A DNA stretch of 28,534 nucleotides from Actinomycetes bacterium (GTDB lineage: Bacteria > Actinomycetota > Coriobacteriia > Coriobacteriales > Eggerthellaceae), in contig JAEYEL010000167.1 in the NCBI GenBank assembly GCA_023403475.1, positions 1-28,534 on the forward strand. The letters run 5' to 3'. Within the stretch, counting starts at the first letter, position 1, and each line of letters opens with the position of its first letter. Both the position numbers and the translations under genes were made by a program. Shown one piece after another: positions 1 to 7,004 of this stretch. The notes below the pieces were generated by a model, which saw nothing but the letters and a program-made list of their open reading frames with translations, did not search any database and was not told the DNA's origin.

Positions 1-54
1 GGAGTCGGCGCTGGTGCTGTTGTGGCTGGTTTGTCCTGTAGCTGCAGCCTTCGG

Positions 55-351
55 TCATTCGGGCTTCGAGGTGAGATGCCATCCGTCGCAGTAGGGGCAG
101 CGGTAGGCGTGGAGGCCGGTCGTGCCGTGTTCGGCGCACGAGGCGATGGCTTCTTCGGCCTCGCTGCGGAAGTCGTAGCGGTTCTTCGACTCGCAGGCTT
201 TTCGACGCAAGGCGGCGTCGTGCTCCTCGTCGCGCCGCTTCCGACGCGCATCTTCTTGGGCGAAGATATCGTCCATGCTGTTTGCGCCTCCGAGGCTCGC
301 TTTGAATTCGGCGACCTGCTTCGCTATCGCCTGCCGTTTCCTGCTGCCCAT
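55..351 (-). CDS. small hypothetical protein with Cys/His cluster (CPYC)
   Basis: A 98-residue basic, charged protein of unknown function. The N-terminal half (about residues 1-60) is Lys/Arg/Glu rich and probably helical. The C-terminal third carries C72, H75, H81, C85 and C88 (CPYC) followed by DGWHLTS, which resembles a small zinc-binding fold, but only one CxxC pair is present, so metal binding is inferred. The ATG at 351 has a GGAGAG ribosome site about six bases upstream. It lies 27 bp downstream of the flavodoxin-fold gene on the same strand and could be co-transcribed with it. Similar short Cys-containing proteins occur in accessory and chromosomal DNA of actinobacteria; I cannot name a family. 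Confidence 0.6.
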   Translation of the reverse strand: MGSRKRQAIAKQVAEFKASLGGANSMDDIFAQEDARRKRRDEEHDAALRRKACESKNRYDFRSEAEEAIASCAEHGTTGLHAYRCPYCDGWHLTSKPE

Positions 352-378
352 GCTCGCTCTCCGCTCTGCGCTATCGGA

Positions 379-1005
379 TTATCGAATGAAGTTCGTCATG
401 GGGCCGCGCTCGGCTGCGGGCGGCTCCACACCGTTGTGTTTGCCCAGTTCGATGCATTGTAAAAGCCATGCCATGTTATGCGCTATGTTGCGCATGGTGC
501 GCATGCCCTCTTCGTCTTGCTCGGCCTCGCCCGGAACACGGCCGTGCACGCCGTTCCAGTACGTGGATGAGACGATGGGCATCTGGTTGATGGTAAAGTA
601 CTTGTTCAGCACATCGAACGATGCCGTGATGCCGCCGCGCCTGGCCACGGCAACCGCCGCTCCCGGCTTATGCGCGAAGGCTGCGCCGCCGGCGTAGAAG
701 GCGCGATCGAGTACGGAAAGGATGCGCCCGGTGGGATGCGCATAGTACACCGGCGTGCCGAACACGAACCCGTCGGCAGCGGCCGCTTTTCTGATGAGGC
801 CGTTCACGAGGTCGTCGTCGAACGTGCAGGCGTTTTCGAGCTCTTGGCACTTTCCGCAGCCTATGCAGTCTCGAACGGGGTCTGCGCCCAAATGCACCGT
901 CTCGGTTTCTACGCCGTGCGCTTCAAGCGTGCACGCCACCTCTGCAAGCGCCGCCGCCGTGTTGCCTTTTGTCTTCGGGCTGCCGTTCACAAGGAGCACC
1001 TTCAT
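379..1005 (-). CDS. flavodoxin-fold NAD(P)H-dependent FMN reductase / iron-sulfur flavoprotein-like
   Basis: A 208-residue flavodoxin-like oxidoreductase. The start (MKVLLVNGSPKTKGNT) is the FMN phosphate-binding loop of the NADPH-dependent FMN reductase superfamily, with GSP at residues 8-10 and GNT at 14-16. It is followed by a cysteine cluster, C47-x2-C50-x2-C53 and C60, as in iron-sulfur flavoproteins or multimeric flavodoxin WrbA-like proteins. The block GTPVYYAHPTG is the second flavin-contact loop. It probably moves electrons from reduced pyridine nucleotides or ferredoxin to a small acceptor in the cytoplasm; the substrate is unknown. It is transcribed divergently from rsmJ, and the intergenic DNA holds a TATAAT-like box at 1103-1108 and, on the minus strand, a CTATAAT near 1050-1060. 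The family call is firm; the Fe-S cluster is inferred. Confidence 0.85.
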   Translation of the reverse strand: MKVLLVNGSPKTKGNTAAALAEVACTLEAHGVETETVHLGADPVRDCIGCGKCQELENACTFDDDLVNGLIRKAAAADGFVFGTPVYYAHPTGRILSVLDRAFYAGGAAFAHKPGAAVAVARRGGITASFDVLNKYFTINQMPIVSSTYWNGVHGRVPGEAEQDEEGMRTMRNIAHNMAWLLQCIELGKHNGVEPPAAERGPMTNFIR

Positions 1006-1147
1006 GGTTTGCCTTCTCTCGTCTTCGGGTGAATTTGCTGCTTGTCGTGATGATTATAGGGCGCTGGCGCGACGGCGGGCGAGGGTGGGGCGATTTGAGC
1101 ATTATAATCACGTAATACGTAACGGTTGCGCGCGAAGGGACGTTTGC

Positions 1148-1870
1148 TTGCGGAACGGGAAACAATGCGAGGGTGCAACGCTTGTGCGCGACGAGCGCGG
1201 GCTTGCGCTTGCGGGCGGCGGCATGGAGCTTCGGGGTGACTTTGCGCGCATGCTGCCGCGTCTTGCGCCCGGAAGGCTTGAGCGCGAGCTTTTGGTTCGG
1301 GCGGCCAAGGTCAAAGGGGTGCGCGCCCCTGTGGCTGTAGACGCCACCGCCGGCTTGGGCGAGGACGCGCTGCTGCTTGCCCAAGCGGGCTTCACGGTGC
1401 TCATGTACGAGCGCGACCCGGTGGTGTCTGCGCTTTTGCGTGACGCGCTTAAACGTGCGGCGAAGGTTCCGGAACTGGCGGATGCTATCTTACGCATGAA
1501 TCTTTTCGAGGAAGATAGCTTGGACGCGCTGCGTGCGTTTTCTCTTCCGCACGCGCTTTCCGCGCATGCGCCCGCTCTTGCGCCGCCCGACGTGGTCTAT
1601 CTCGACCCCATGTTTCCCGCACGGGTCAAAAGCGCCGCCGTCAAGAAGAAGTTCCAGCTGCTCCACCAGTTGGAACGCCCCTGCGAAGAAGACGAGGCCC
1701 AAGAGCTCCTGCACGCAGCCATCGCGGCCGGTCCGCGCAAAGTGGTCGTGAAGCGCCCGGTCAAAGGTCCGTATCTAGCCGGCGTCGAGCCTAGCTACTC
1801 GCTTACGGGAAAGTCTGTCCGCTACGACTGCATCGTTGTCGCAAGTTTCCCCGCAGGCTGCAAACCGTAA
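1148..1870 (+). CDS. rsmJ: 16S rRNA (guanine1516-N2)-methyltransferase RsmJ
   Basis: A 240-residue class I SAM-dependent methyltransferase. RsmJ methylates G1516 of 16S rRNA in the small ribosomal subunit. Motif I is VDATAGLGED (about residues 64-73), the acidic SAM ribose contact is in YERDPV, and the catalytic block VVYLDPMFP falls near residues 149-157; the C-terminal VVVKRP is also typical. I chose a TTG start at 1148 because AAGGGA sits seven bases upstream and because family similarity begins around LVRDERG. GTG at 1184 is the alternative. The frame stays open for several hundred bases upstream, antisense to the flavodoxin-fold gene, but that part has no methyltransferase similarity. 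The length fits the family (about 250). Confidence 0.88.
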   Translation: MRNGKQCEGATLVRDERGLALAGGGMELRGDFARMLPRLAPGRLERELLVRAAKVKGVRAPVAVDATAGLGEDALLLAQAGFTVLMYERDPVVSALLRDALKRAAKVPELADAILRMNLFEEDSLDALRAFSLPHALSAHAPALAPPDVVYLDPMFPARVKSAAVKKKFQLLHQLERPCEEDEAQELLHAAIAAGPRKVVVKRPVKGPYLAGVEPSYSLTGKSVRYDCIVVASFPAGCKP

Positions 1871-1946
1871 GCTGCAAGCTCGCGCAGGGCTGGCTCGTGC
1901 GGCTGACAAGGATGCGACAGAGCCAGTGTCCTTCGCTACGGCGACG

Positions 1947-2143
1947 ATGGCCGTCGATGAAAAGGTTTATGGTGTCATCGACTGGAAAGCACAGGAAAAG
2001 GCAACCCCGACGTCTATGCCGACGTGAAGTACGGCCAAGGTGTTCGTATCTTGCTCTTCCCATGTAAAGCCGAACAGCTCGATTAGCTGGCAGACTCGCT
2101 CGCTATCGCGCTCGACGCGGACGATTCTTGCAATAAAGAATAA
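1947..2143 (+). pseudogene. decayed small ORF (single frameshift plus in-frame stop)
   Basis: From ATG 1947 the frame reads MAVDEKVYGVIDWKAQEK. Restoring one A in the run at 1996-1999 lets it continue as GNPDVYADVKYGQGVR, then ILLFPCKAEQLD. A TAG at 2084-2086 (one base from CAG, Gln) interrupts it, and it resumes as LADSLAIALDADDSCNKE before TAA at 2141. The repaired product would be about 66 residues, acidic and with ordinary protein composition, unlike the repeat-derived frames next to it. The family is not recognised. Residues before the ATG (PVSFATAT) may also belong to it. The frameshift is inferred, not proved. Confidence 0.45.
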
Positions 2144-2280
2144 CCGTCTGAGTCCACCTTCGGGCCGTCGCCGTTCTCTCCGCCGCTCGATGTGGTGGAT
2201 AAGCGGCGCAGGGGAGTTTTGCAAAGTGAGCTAGTTTGACCGGCTATCCGGTTGGCTGATCGGTTTCGCCCGGAGTTGAT

Positions 2281-2362
2281 GGCAAAACCTTCCCCGAGTG
2301 AGCGATTTTTCCCATCCCAGCCAAAAACCCTTCGTTTTTTGGCGAAACCTTCCCCGAGTGAA
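2281..2362 (+). repeat. forward pair of the CTTCCCCGAGTGA repeat, 60 bp apart
   Basis: Two copies of a 22-bp element, GGC(A/G)AAACCTTCCCCGAGTGA plus one base, start exactly 60 bp apart at 2281 and 2341. The spacer contains CCAAAAACCCTTCGTTTTTTGG, which can fold on itself. The same element occurs in the reverse orientation about 180 bp downstream. Confidence 0.75.
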
Positions 2363-2479
2363 TGGATTTCGAACTGCGAGAAAGAGACGGTTCGTCGAAG
2401 TGCGCGGCGAAGGGAAGAGCGGCCATCCGCTGGCAAGCCTATGAGCTGGGGTTTTCTCGAAGGTTGGAGAAGCTTATTT

Positions 2480-2624
2480 TTCAAGGGCGAAAAATTCTTG
2501 CCTTTAAGGGGAGAAAAGCGCCGGACGGGAAGGGGAAATCCGTTCACTCGGGGAAGTCCTCGCCAAAACGAGGTCGATTTTCGGACGGGAGCCCCCGGCC
2601 CATTCACTGGGGTAAATTTTTGCC
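2480..2624 (-). repeat. inverted copies of the same 22-bp repeat, also 60 bp apart
   Basis: TTCACTCGGGGAAGTCCTCGCC (2543-2564) and the more diverged TTCACTGGGGTAAATTTTTGCC (2603-2624) are reverse-complement copies of the element at 2281 and 2341, again exactly 60 bp apart. Each is preceded by CGGACGGGA (2522-2530 and 2582-2590), so the whole 60-bp unit is duplicated. A still weaker copy lies at 2480-2502. The two orientations face each other and could form a long hairpin. Confidence 0.65.
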
Positions 2625-2772
2625 GGAAGCCGGCCGTTGGCTATCCCAAGCTCGACTGGCAGAAGGGGAATTCCGGGCATCGCGCTTGTTCTCGCCTGTG
2701 CTTGCTTGTGCTCGCGCCCGCGTGTCGGGGTTCCTGCTTCGGCTGCGCTAATCGTGTCGCCTCTCTGTTTTC

Positions 2773-2803
2773 TTGAAGCAGGGCTTTGCTGCTCGTGTAC
2801 AAT
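2773..2803 (+). promoter_or_regulatory. possible promoter TTGAAG-N19-TACAAT
   Basis: TTGAAG at 2773-2778 and TACAAT at 2798-2803 are separated by 19 bp, slightly long. It is the best promoter-like pair upstream of uppP and would leave a leader of about 320 nt through the GCGAAG repeat. Confidence 0.3.
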
Positions 2804-2922
2804 GCTCAGCTGATTGCGGCGCGTTTTTCGGCGCGCTGTTTTATTTGCGGACATGTTTCGTTTGCGCGGGCGCTTCGGCTTGCCTGACGGCGGCGTTGCC
2901 GCGCTTCGCCCGATGGAGATCT

Positions 2923-3084
2923 AGCCTTGGCTGAAGCCGCGAAGCTGGGTTCGCAAAACGAAGACGCCGCACCAAGGCGCAAGGCGGAGCTGCGAAGGTG
3001 GGGCGTAGATGACGACCCAGCCTTGGCCGGGGTCGCAAAGCGAAGGCTGCGAAGCTGGGCACGAAGTCAAGGTGCGAAACGAAG
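2923..3084. repeat. degenerate direct repeat rich in GCGAAG
   Basis: AGCCTTGGC occurs at 2923 and 3019, GCGAAGCTGGG at 2939 and 3049, and TCGCAAA(A/G)CGAAG at 2951 and 3033, with a further GTGCGAAACGAAG near 3073. The order of the blocks differs between copies, so it is a scrambled low-complexity repeat rather than a clean duplication. Confidence 0.5.
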
Positions 3085-3132
3085 CCGCATGCTGTCGCCG
3101 TAGACCGAACGATCGATTCGAGGAATAGCCGT

Positions 3133-4269
3133 ATGATTTTCGAAGCATTGAAAGCCCTGCTCATAGGCATTGTGGAAGGCATTACCGAATGGCTGCCCAT
3201 CTCATCGACCGGGCATATGATCCTAGTGGACGAATTCGTGAAGCTGCAGGTTTCCGACGAGTTCCTAGCTTTGTTCCTTGTGGTTATACAGATCGGCGCC
3301 ATCATGGCGGTGGTCATTCTGTACTTCCACAAACTCAACCCGTTCTCAAGGAGCAAAACGCCTGACGAGCGGCGCGGCACGTGGCGGCTGTGGGGCATGG
3401 TGGTCGTGGGGTGCATCCCTGCCGCAGTCTTCGGGTTCGCGCTTGACGACTGGGTGAACGAGCATTTTTACAACAAGGTGACCGTGGCGGCCATGCTCGT
3501 TCTGTACGGCATCGTGTTCATTGTGCTCGAAAGGCGAAATCGCCGCCGTCTGCAGGAGGCAGAGGCGGCCGCTGCCGGGTCACGCGGCTGTCATGCGCGC
3601 TCGGGGGCTTCCGCTGCGGCTGCTGTAAGGGATGCGGCTGCTGTAAGGGGAAAGCATGCGTGCATACCCGGCGGCAAGAACAGTGCGTGCGTGTCTGGTG
3701 GCGAGAACCGTATGACCCTTTCCGGCGACGAGGGGCTTCACTTAGGAAGCCACGGCAAGGTGACGAGCGGCGGCCCTGACGGCAGCGAATCCGCTGGCGG
3801 CGAATCCGGCGCCAGCTATGGAAAACGAGCGGAAGCCGAGCTGTTCAAGATAACGAGCGTCGATGATATCGATTGGAAAACGGCGCTCAAGATAGGGTTT
3901 TTCCAAGTGCTCGCCATCGTTCCCGGCACATCGCGCTCCGGTGCCACCATCATAGGCGGCATGCTCGCGGGCTGCTCGCGTACGGCGGCTGCGGAATTCA
4001 CGTTCTTTCTGGCCATTCCCGTCATGTTCGGGTGGGGCTTGGTGAAAGTCGTCAAGTTCGTGGTGCGCGGTCTTGCCATGTCGTCTGTGGAAATAGCGGT
4101 TCTGGTGGTGGGCATCGTTTCGGCGTTCGTGATGTCGGTGGTGTCCATTCGGTTTCTTATGGGCTACATCAAGAAGAACGACTTCACGGCTTTCGGCTGG
4201 TACCGCATTGCCGTGGGTGCCGTGGTGCTGGCGTATTTCGCCTTCGAATGCGCAGGCCTTCTGCCGTAA
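3133..4269 (+). CDS. uppP: undecaprenyl-diphosphatase UppP (BacA) with large inserted loop
   Basis: An integral membrane phosphatase that converts undecaprenyl diphosphate to the monophosphate, recycling the lipid carrier for peptidoglycan and surface glycan synthesis. The N-terminal signature EGITEWLPISSTGH (residues 15-28) carries the catalytic glutamates and the SSTGH block. The second signature, PGTSRSGAT, lies past the middle, and hydrophobic segments flank both. ATG 3133 has GAGGAA about seven bases upstream. At 378 residues it is roughly 100 longer than the usual 270-280. The excess is a hydrophilic Gly/Ala/Ser-rich insert at about residues 139-230, just before the conserved DWKTALKIGFFQ helix. 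Part of this insert is an 18-bp tandem duplication (3613-3648). Catalytic blocks are intact, so activity is expected. Overproduction of this family is known to give bacitracin resistance. Confidence 0.93.
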   Translation: MIFEALKALLIGIVEGITEWLPISSTGHMILVDEFVKLQVSDEFLALFLVVIQIGAIMAVVILYFHKLNPFSRSKTPDERRGTWRLWGMVVVGCIPAAVFGFALDDWVNEHFYNKVTVAAMLVLYGIVFIVLERRNRRRLQEAEAAAAGSRGCHARSGASAAAAVRDAAAVRGKHACIPGGKNSACVSGGENRMTLSGDEGLHLGSHGKVTSGGPDGSESAGGESGASYGKRAEAELFKITSVDDIDWKTALKIGFFQVLAIVPGTSRSGATIIGGMLAGCSRTAAAEFTFFLAIPVMFGWGLVKVVKFVVRGLAMSSVEIAVLVVGIVSAFVMSVVSIRFLMGYIKKNDFTAFGWYRIAVGAVVLAYFAFECAGLLP

Positions 4270-4320
4270 GGTTTTTCGGCCGACCGGTTCCCATTTCGGC
4301 GAACGTGCGCGATAGCGCGA

Positions 4321-4360
4321 ACGATAATCTAACGATGGTGACGATAATCTAACGATGGTG
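4321..4360 (+). repeat. perfect 20-bp tandem duplication
   Basis: ACGATAATCTAACGATGGTG occurs twice head to tail at 4321-4340 and 4341-4360, in the intergenic DNA between uppP and the desulfoferrodoxin gene and just upstream of the phased GGTAAC sites. Confidence 0.9.
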
Positions 4361-4365
4361 TGAAA

Positions 4366-4393
4366 GGTAACCCAGCGGTAACCCGAAGGTAAC
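4366..4393 (+). promoter_or_regulatory. three GGTAAC direct repeats phased at 11 bp
   Basis: GGTAAC starts at 4366, 4377 and 4388, exactly 11 bp apart. The first two units extend as GGTAACCC. Sites repeated once per helical turn are typical of OmpR/PhoB-family regulators. The unit GGTAACCCAGC resembles the 11-bp direct units of actinobacterial PHO boxes (GTTCACC-type). The regulator is not known, and the site could serve the downstream desulfoferrodoxin gene. Confidence 0.45.
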
Positions 4394-4430
4394 TTAAATG
4401 TATTAGATTTGGTATCAATTATGGAAAACG

Positions 4431-4460
4431 CTGCCAAAAGGACTCGCGGCATGGTATGAT
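4431..4460 (+). promoter_or_regulatory. possible promoter CTGCCA-N18-TATGAT for desulfoferrodoxin
   Basis: CTGCCA at 4431-4436 and TATGAT at 4455-4460 with an 18-bp spacer. Transcription would begin near 4467, about 45 nt before the ribosome site. The phased GGTAAC repeats end about 40 bp upstream of the -35 box, suitable for an activator. Confidence 0.35.
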
Positions 4461-4523
4461 GGAAACGTTGCGCGGCAGATACAAGGCGAGGCCGCGTATT
4501 CGCGAAAACCGGAAGGAGTCGTT

Positions 4524-4904
4524 ATGCGTAGGGCAACTTTCTACATTTGCAAACATTGCGGCAACATTGCCATGAAGCCGGTCGATTCGGGGGTGCCGCT
4601 GGTATGCTGCGGCGAGAAAATGGAAATCCTCGAAGCCAACAGCACCGATGCCGCTACCGAGAAGCATGTTCCGGAAGTAGCCGTGGAAGGAGACGTTGTG
4701 CACGTGCAGGTGGGAAGCGTCGAGCATCCCATGGAGGAAGACCACTACATCGAGTGGATCTACCTCGTTACCGAAAAGGGCGTGCAGGCGCGCTGCCTGA
4801 AGCCGGGCGAGGCTCCGACGGCCGATTTCAGGCTTGTGGATGACAAACCGCTTCTGGTGTTCGAGCACTGCAACAAGCACGGCTTGTGGAAAAAGGCTCT
4901 CTAA
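4524..4904 (+). CDS. dfx: desulfoferrodoxin (superoxide reductase, two-domain)
   Basis: A cytoplasmic non-haem iron enzyme that reduces superoxide to hydrogen peroxide without releasing oxygen, typical of anaerobes. The N-terminal desulforedoxin domain has the Fe(Cys)4 ligands C9, C12, C28 and C29. The C-terminal superoxide reductase domain has the expected Fe(His)4Cys ligands: H48 (in the EKHVP block, including the conserved Glu-Lys), H68, H74, C116 and H119 (HCNKH). At 126 residues it is a normal-length class I desulfoferrodoxin with both centres intact. AAGGAG lies eight bases upstream of the ATG. It is followed by a strong terminator at 4991, so it is probably monocistronic. Electrons would come from a rubredoxin not seen in this window. 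Confidence 0.95.
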   Translation: MRRATFYICKHCGNIAMKPVDSGVPLVCCGEKMEILEANSTDAATEKHVPEVAVEGDVVHVQVGSVEHPMEEDHYIEWIYLVTEKGVQARCLKPGEAPTADFRLVDDKPLLVFEHCNKHGLWKKAL

Positions 4905-4990
4905 CTGCGATTTTGATTTGGTTTTGTCTAGTTTTGCCTAAGTTCGTTCGACTCGGTCTGTCGTGCGATGTGCGAGATGAACCCAAGCGA

Positions 4991-5022
4991 AGCGCCCGCC
5001 TGCAAGGACGGGCGCTTTTCTT
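4991..5022 (+). terminator. rho-independent terminator after desulfoferrodoxin gene
   Basis: Perfect 8-bp stem AGCGCCCG (4991-4998) / CGGGCGCT (5009-5016), a 10-nt loop, then TTTTCTT. Confidence 0.88.
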
Positions 5023-5222
5023 CTGTCCGTTTCTTTCCGCCCGCGCCTGTTTTCACGTCTTCGCAGGGGTGAGGGCGTTATAATGTTCGCCGTGCAGCAT
5101 GAGCGCTGCAACACAGAAGATACAGCGTGAGGGCGTAACATAAAGGCGCGAGGCGAACGCCAAAGCACGAAGGTTCAACGCGAACGCTACAGCGCGGAAG
5201 GCGCAACACGAAGGAGGGTTTC
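5023..5222 (+). other. leader with TATAAT box and degenerate GCG/AAC repeat before HerA-like gene
   Basis: A consensus TATAAT lies at 5079-5084, without a clear -35 box. From about 5093 to 5215 the DNA is a degenerate repeat of units such as AGCGCTGCAACACAGAAG, GCGAACGCCAAAGCACGAAGG and GCGGAAGGCGCAACACGAAGG. The last unit supplies the GAAGGAGG ribosome site. No open frame looks real. Confidence 0.5.
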
Positions 5223-6794
5223 ATGCTGCTCGATGGCAAGATTTGGATGGCGCAAGGCGAAAACCCCTGCTACCTGCTGCTCAACCAGGCGAACCGCCAC
5301 GGACTTATCGCCGGCGCTTCCGGCACCGGCAAGACGGTTACGCTGAAGTTGATGGCGGAAGGCTTTTCCCAAGCAGGCGTGCCGGTGTTCATGGCCGATG
5401 TCAAAGGTGACGTAACGGGCATGTGCGCACCCGGCGTCGATAACGAGGGCATGCAGAAGCGCATCGCGAAATTCGGTATCGAGAACTGGAACTACACGGG
5501 CTGCCCCACGCGCTTCTGGGACATGCTGGGCGAGAGGGGTTGCCCTGTGCGCATCACCATATCGGACATGGGGCCGACCCTGCTTTCGCGTCTGCTGGGC
5601 TTGACCGAGGTGCAAGAGGGCGTGCTCAACATCGTGTTCCGCATTGCTGACGACAAACAGATGCTGCTCATAGACTTGAAAGACCTACGGGCCATGTTGA
5701 ACTACGTGGCCGAAAACGCCGCCGAATACACCACCACCTACGGCAAGGTGTCGTCGCAGTCGGTGGGCGCCATTCTTCGGGCGCTCATCGCCGTGGAAGA
5801 TCAAGGCGGCGACGTGTTCTTCGGGGAGCCGGCGCTTGATCTGAGCGATTGGTTTTCCTGCGACGAGCGCGGGCGCGGATACGTGAACGTGCTCAACGCG
5901 GCCAAGCTCATTCAAAACCCGCAGATTTACGCCATGTTCCTGCTCTGGATGATGAACGAGCTTTTCGAGACGCTGCCCGAGGTGGGCGATGCGGAAAAGC
6001 CGAAGTTCGTGTTCTTCTTCGACGAGGCGCATCTTCTGTTCGACAACATGCCAAGCGAGCTTCTGAGCAAGATAGTGCAGGTGGTGAAGCTTATCCGTTC
6101 GAAGGGCGTGGGCGTCTACTTCATTACGCAGTCGCCGTCTGATATTCCCGACGAGGTGCTCGCTCAGCTTTCCAACCGCGTGCAGCACGGCCTGCGCGCC
6201 TACACGCCCGCAGAGCAGAAAGCCGTGCGGGCCGCCGCCCAGGCGTTTCGCGCGAACCCGGCGTTCAAGTCGGAGGATGCCATACTGGAGCTGGGCACCG
6301 GCGAGGCCCTCGTGTCGTTCCTCGATGAAGAGGGGAAGCCCTCCGTTGTGGAAAACGCCAAGATCTTACCGCCGCAATGCCTGATGGCGGCTGCTCCCGA
6401 AGAAACGGTGAACGCAGCCTTGACCGCGCAGGCGCCCCTCATGGAGAAGTACGGCACGACTATCGACCGCGAATCGGCTTTCGAGATAATCCAAGACGAG
6501 GCCGAAAAGAAGGCCGCCGACGATGCGCTTGCGGCCGAGCGAGCCGCATTCGAGGCCGAGAAGGCGGCATTCGAAAAGCAGAAGGCCGCAGAGGCCGCCA
6601 AAGCCGAACGCGAGGCTGCCAAACAGGCCGAGCGCGAGGCTCGCGCTCGCGAGAGAGAGGCGGAGCGCGCCGAGAAGGCCCGCGCGAAGCAGCAGGAAAT
6701 GCTCGCCCGGCAGGCCACGTCCATTCTGGGGAAGATCGGTCGTGACGCGGCAGGGCAGATCGTGCGCGGGCTGTTCGGTTCCCGGCGGCGATAG
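5223..6794 (+). CDS. HerA/YjgR-like P-loop ATPase (DUF853)
   Basis: A 523-residue FtsK/HerA-superfamily ATPase of the DUF853 (YjgR) family. Walker A is GASGTGKT (residues 31-38), Walker B is FVFFFDEAH (about 262-270), followed by a sensor-like ITQSPSDIPDEVLAQLSNRVQHGLR region conserved in HerA-type proteins. The last hundred residues (about 422-505) are an Ala/Glu/Lys/Arg heptad-like coiled coil, ending in a Gly/Arg-rich tail. These proteins are soluble and hexameric by homology; the cellular role of YjgR is not established. There is no NurA-type nuclease or HAS-barrel gene beside it, so I do not assign it to DNA-end resection or a defence pair. ATG 5223 follows GAAGGAGG by five to seven bases. 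The gene appears to be on its own. Confidence 0.88.
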   Translation: MLLDGKIWMAQGENPCYLLLNQANRHGLIAGASGTGKTVTLKLMAEGFSQAGVPVFMADVKGDVTGMCAPGVDNEGMQKRIAKFGIENWNYTGCPTRFWDMLGERGCPVRITISDMGPTLLSRLLGLTEVQEGVLNIVFRIADDKQMLLIDLKDLRAMLNYVAENAAEYTTTYGKVSSQSVGAILRALIAVEDQGGDVFFGEPALDLSDWFSCDERGRGYVNVLNAAKLIQNPQIYAMFLLWMMNELFETLPEVGDAEKPKFVFFFDEAHLLFDNMPSELLSKIVQVVKLIRSKGVGVYFITQSPSDIPDEVLAQLSNRVQHGLRAYTPAEQKAVRAAAQAFRANPAFKSEDAILELGTGEALVSFLDEEGKPSVVENAKILPPQCLMAAAPEETVNAALTAQAPLMEKYGTTIDRESAFEIIQDEAEKKAADDALAAERAAFEAEKAAFEKQKAAEAAKAEREAAKQAEREARAREREAERAEKARAKQQEMLARQATSILGKIGRDAAGQIVRGLFGSRRR

Positions 6795-6835
6795 ATTGGC
6801 TCGGCCTTCGGGTTCCTTCGTCTCTTCGGGGGCAC

Positions 6836-6910
6836 CGGGAATTCGAGCATCGGGAATTCGGGCGCCGGGTATTCGAGTGTCGGGAATTCGGGTGCCGGGT
6901 ATTCGGGCGC
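6836..6910 (+). repeat. five tandem copies of a 15-bp unit (CGGG[A/T]ATTCG[A/G]G[Y]G[Y])
   Basis: Copies start at 6836, 6851, 6866, 6881 and 6896. The A/T position alternates between GAATTC and GTATTC, so the array may also be read as 30-bp doublets. It lies between the HerA-like stop codon and the rplJ promoter and does not obviously code. Confidence 0.9.
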
Positions 6911-6972
6911 CGATGCCTAAGGCCTCGGGGTTCGGAATTCTGTGGAAATGGGCCTTCCGACTGCTTTCCCTG

Positions 6973-7000
6973 TTGACAACGCCGGGCAAGCCGCTACACT
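6973..7000 (+). promoter_or_regulatory. sigma-70-type promoter of rplJ-rplL
   Basis: Consensus TTGACA (6973-6978), 16-bp spacer, TACACT (6995-7000). Transcription would start near 7007, directly at the start of the L10 leader. Confidence 0.8.
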
Positions 7001-7004
7001 GTGA

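Larger units (their letters stand above)
1871..3132. other. gene-poor region of about 1.26 kb with decayed ORF and repeats
   Basis: No intact gene is convincing here. Several frames stay open for 60-190 codons on both strands, but their products are arginine/proline/serine rich and mostly translate the repeat motifs. Visible content: a small degraded reading frame (1947-2143), a 60-bp-periodic repeat family in two orientations (2281-2640), a promoter-like pair at 2773-2803, and a degenerate GCGAAG-rich repeat (2923-3084) running up to the uppP ribosome site. The region separates rsmJ from uppP and looks like a remnant of lost accessory DNA. Confidence 0.6.

Noticed and set aside
2083..2607. 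Open frame of about 174 codons on the minus strand
   Set aside because: Its product is basically a translation of the 22-bp repeats (SLGEGFA, SPLKGKNFSPLK), has no ribosome site, and the frame crosses the degraded ORF on the other strand.
2281..2640. CRISPR array
   Set aside because: Only two copies per orientation, diverged, with inverted orientation between pairs and no cas genes.
5223..6794. HerA-like ATPase as half of a HerA-nuclease defence pair
   Set aside because: No NurA, SIR2 or DUF4297 partner lies beside it; the sequence is the lone YjgR/DUF853 type with a coiled-coil tail.
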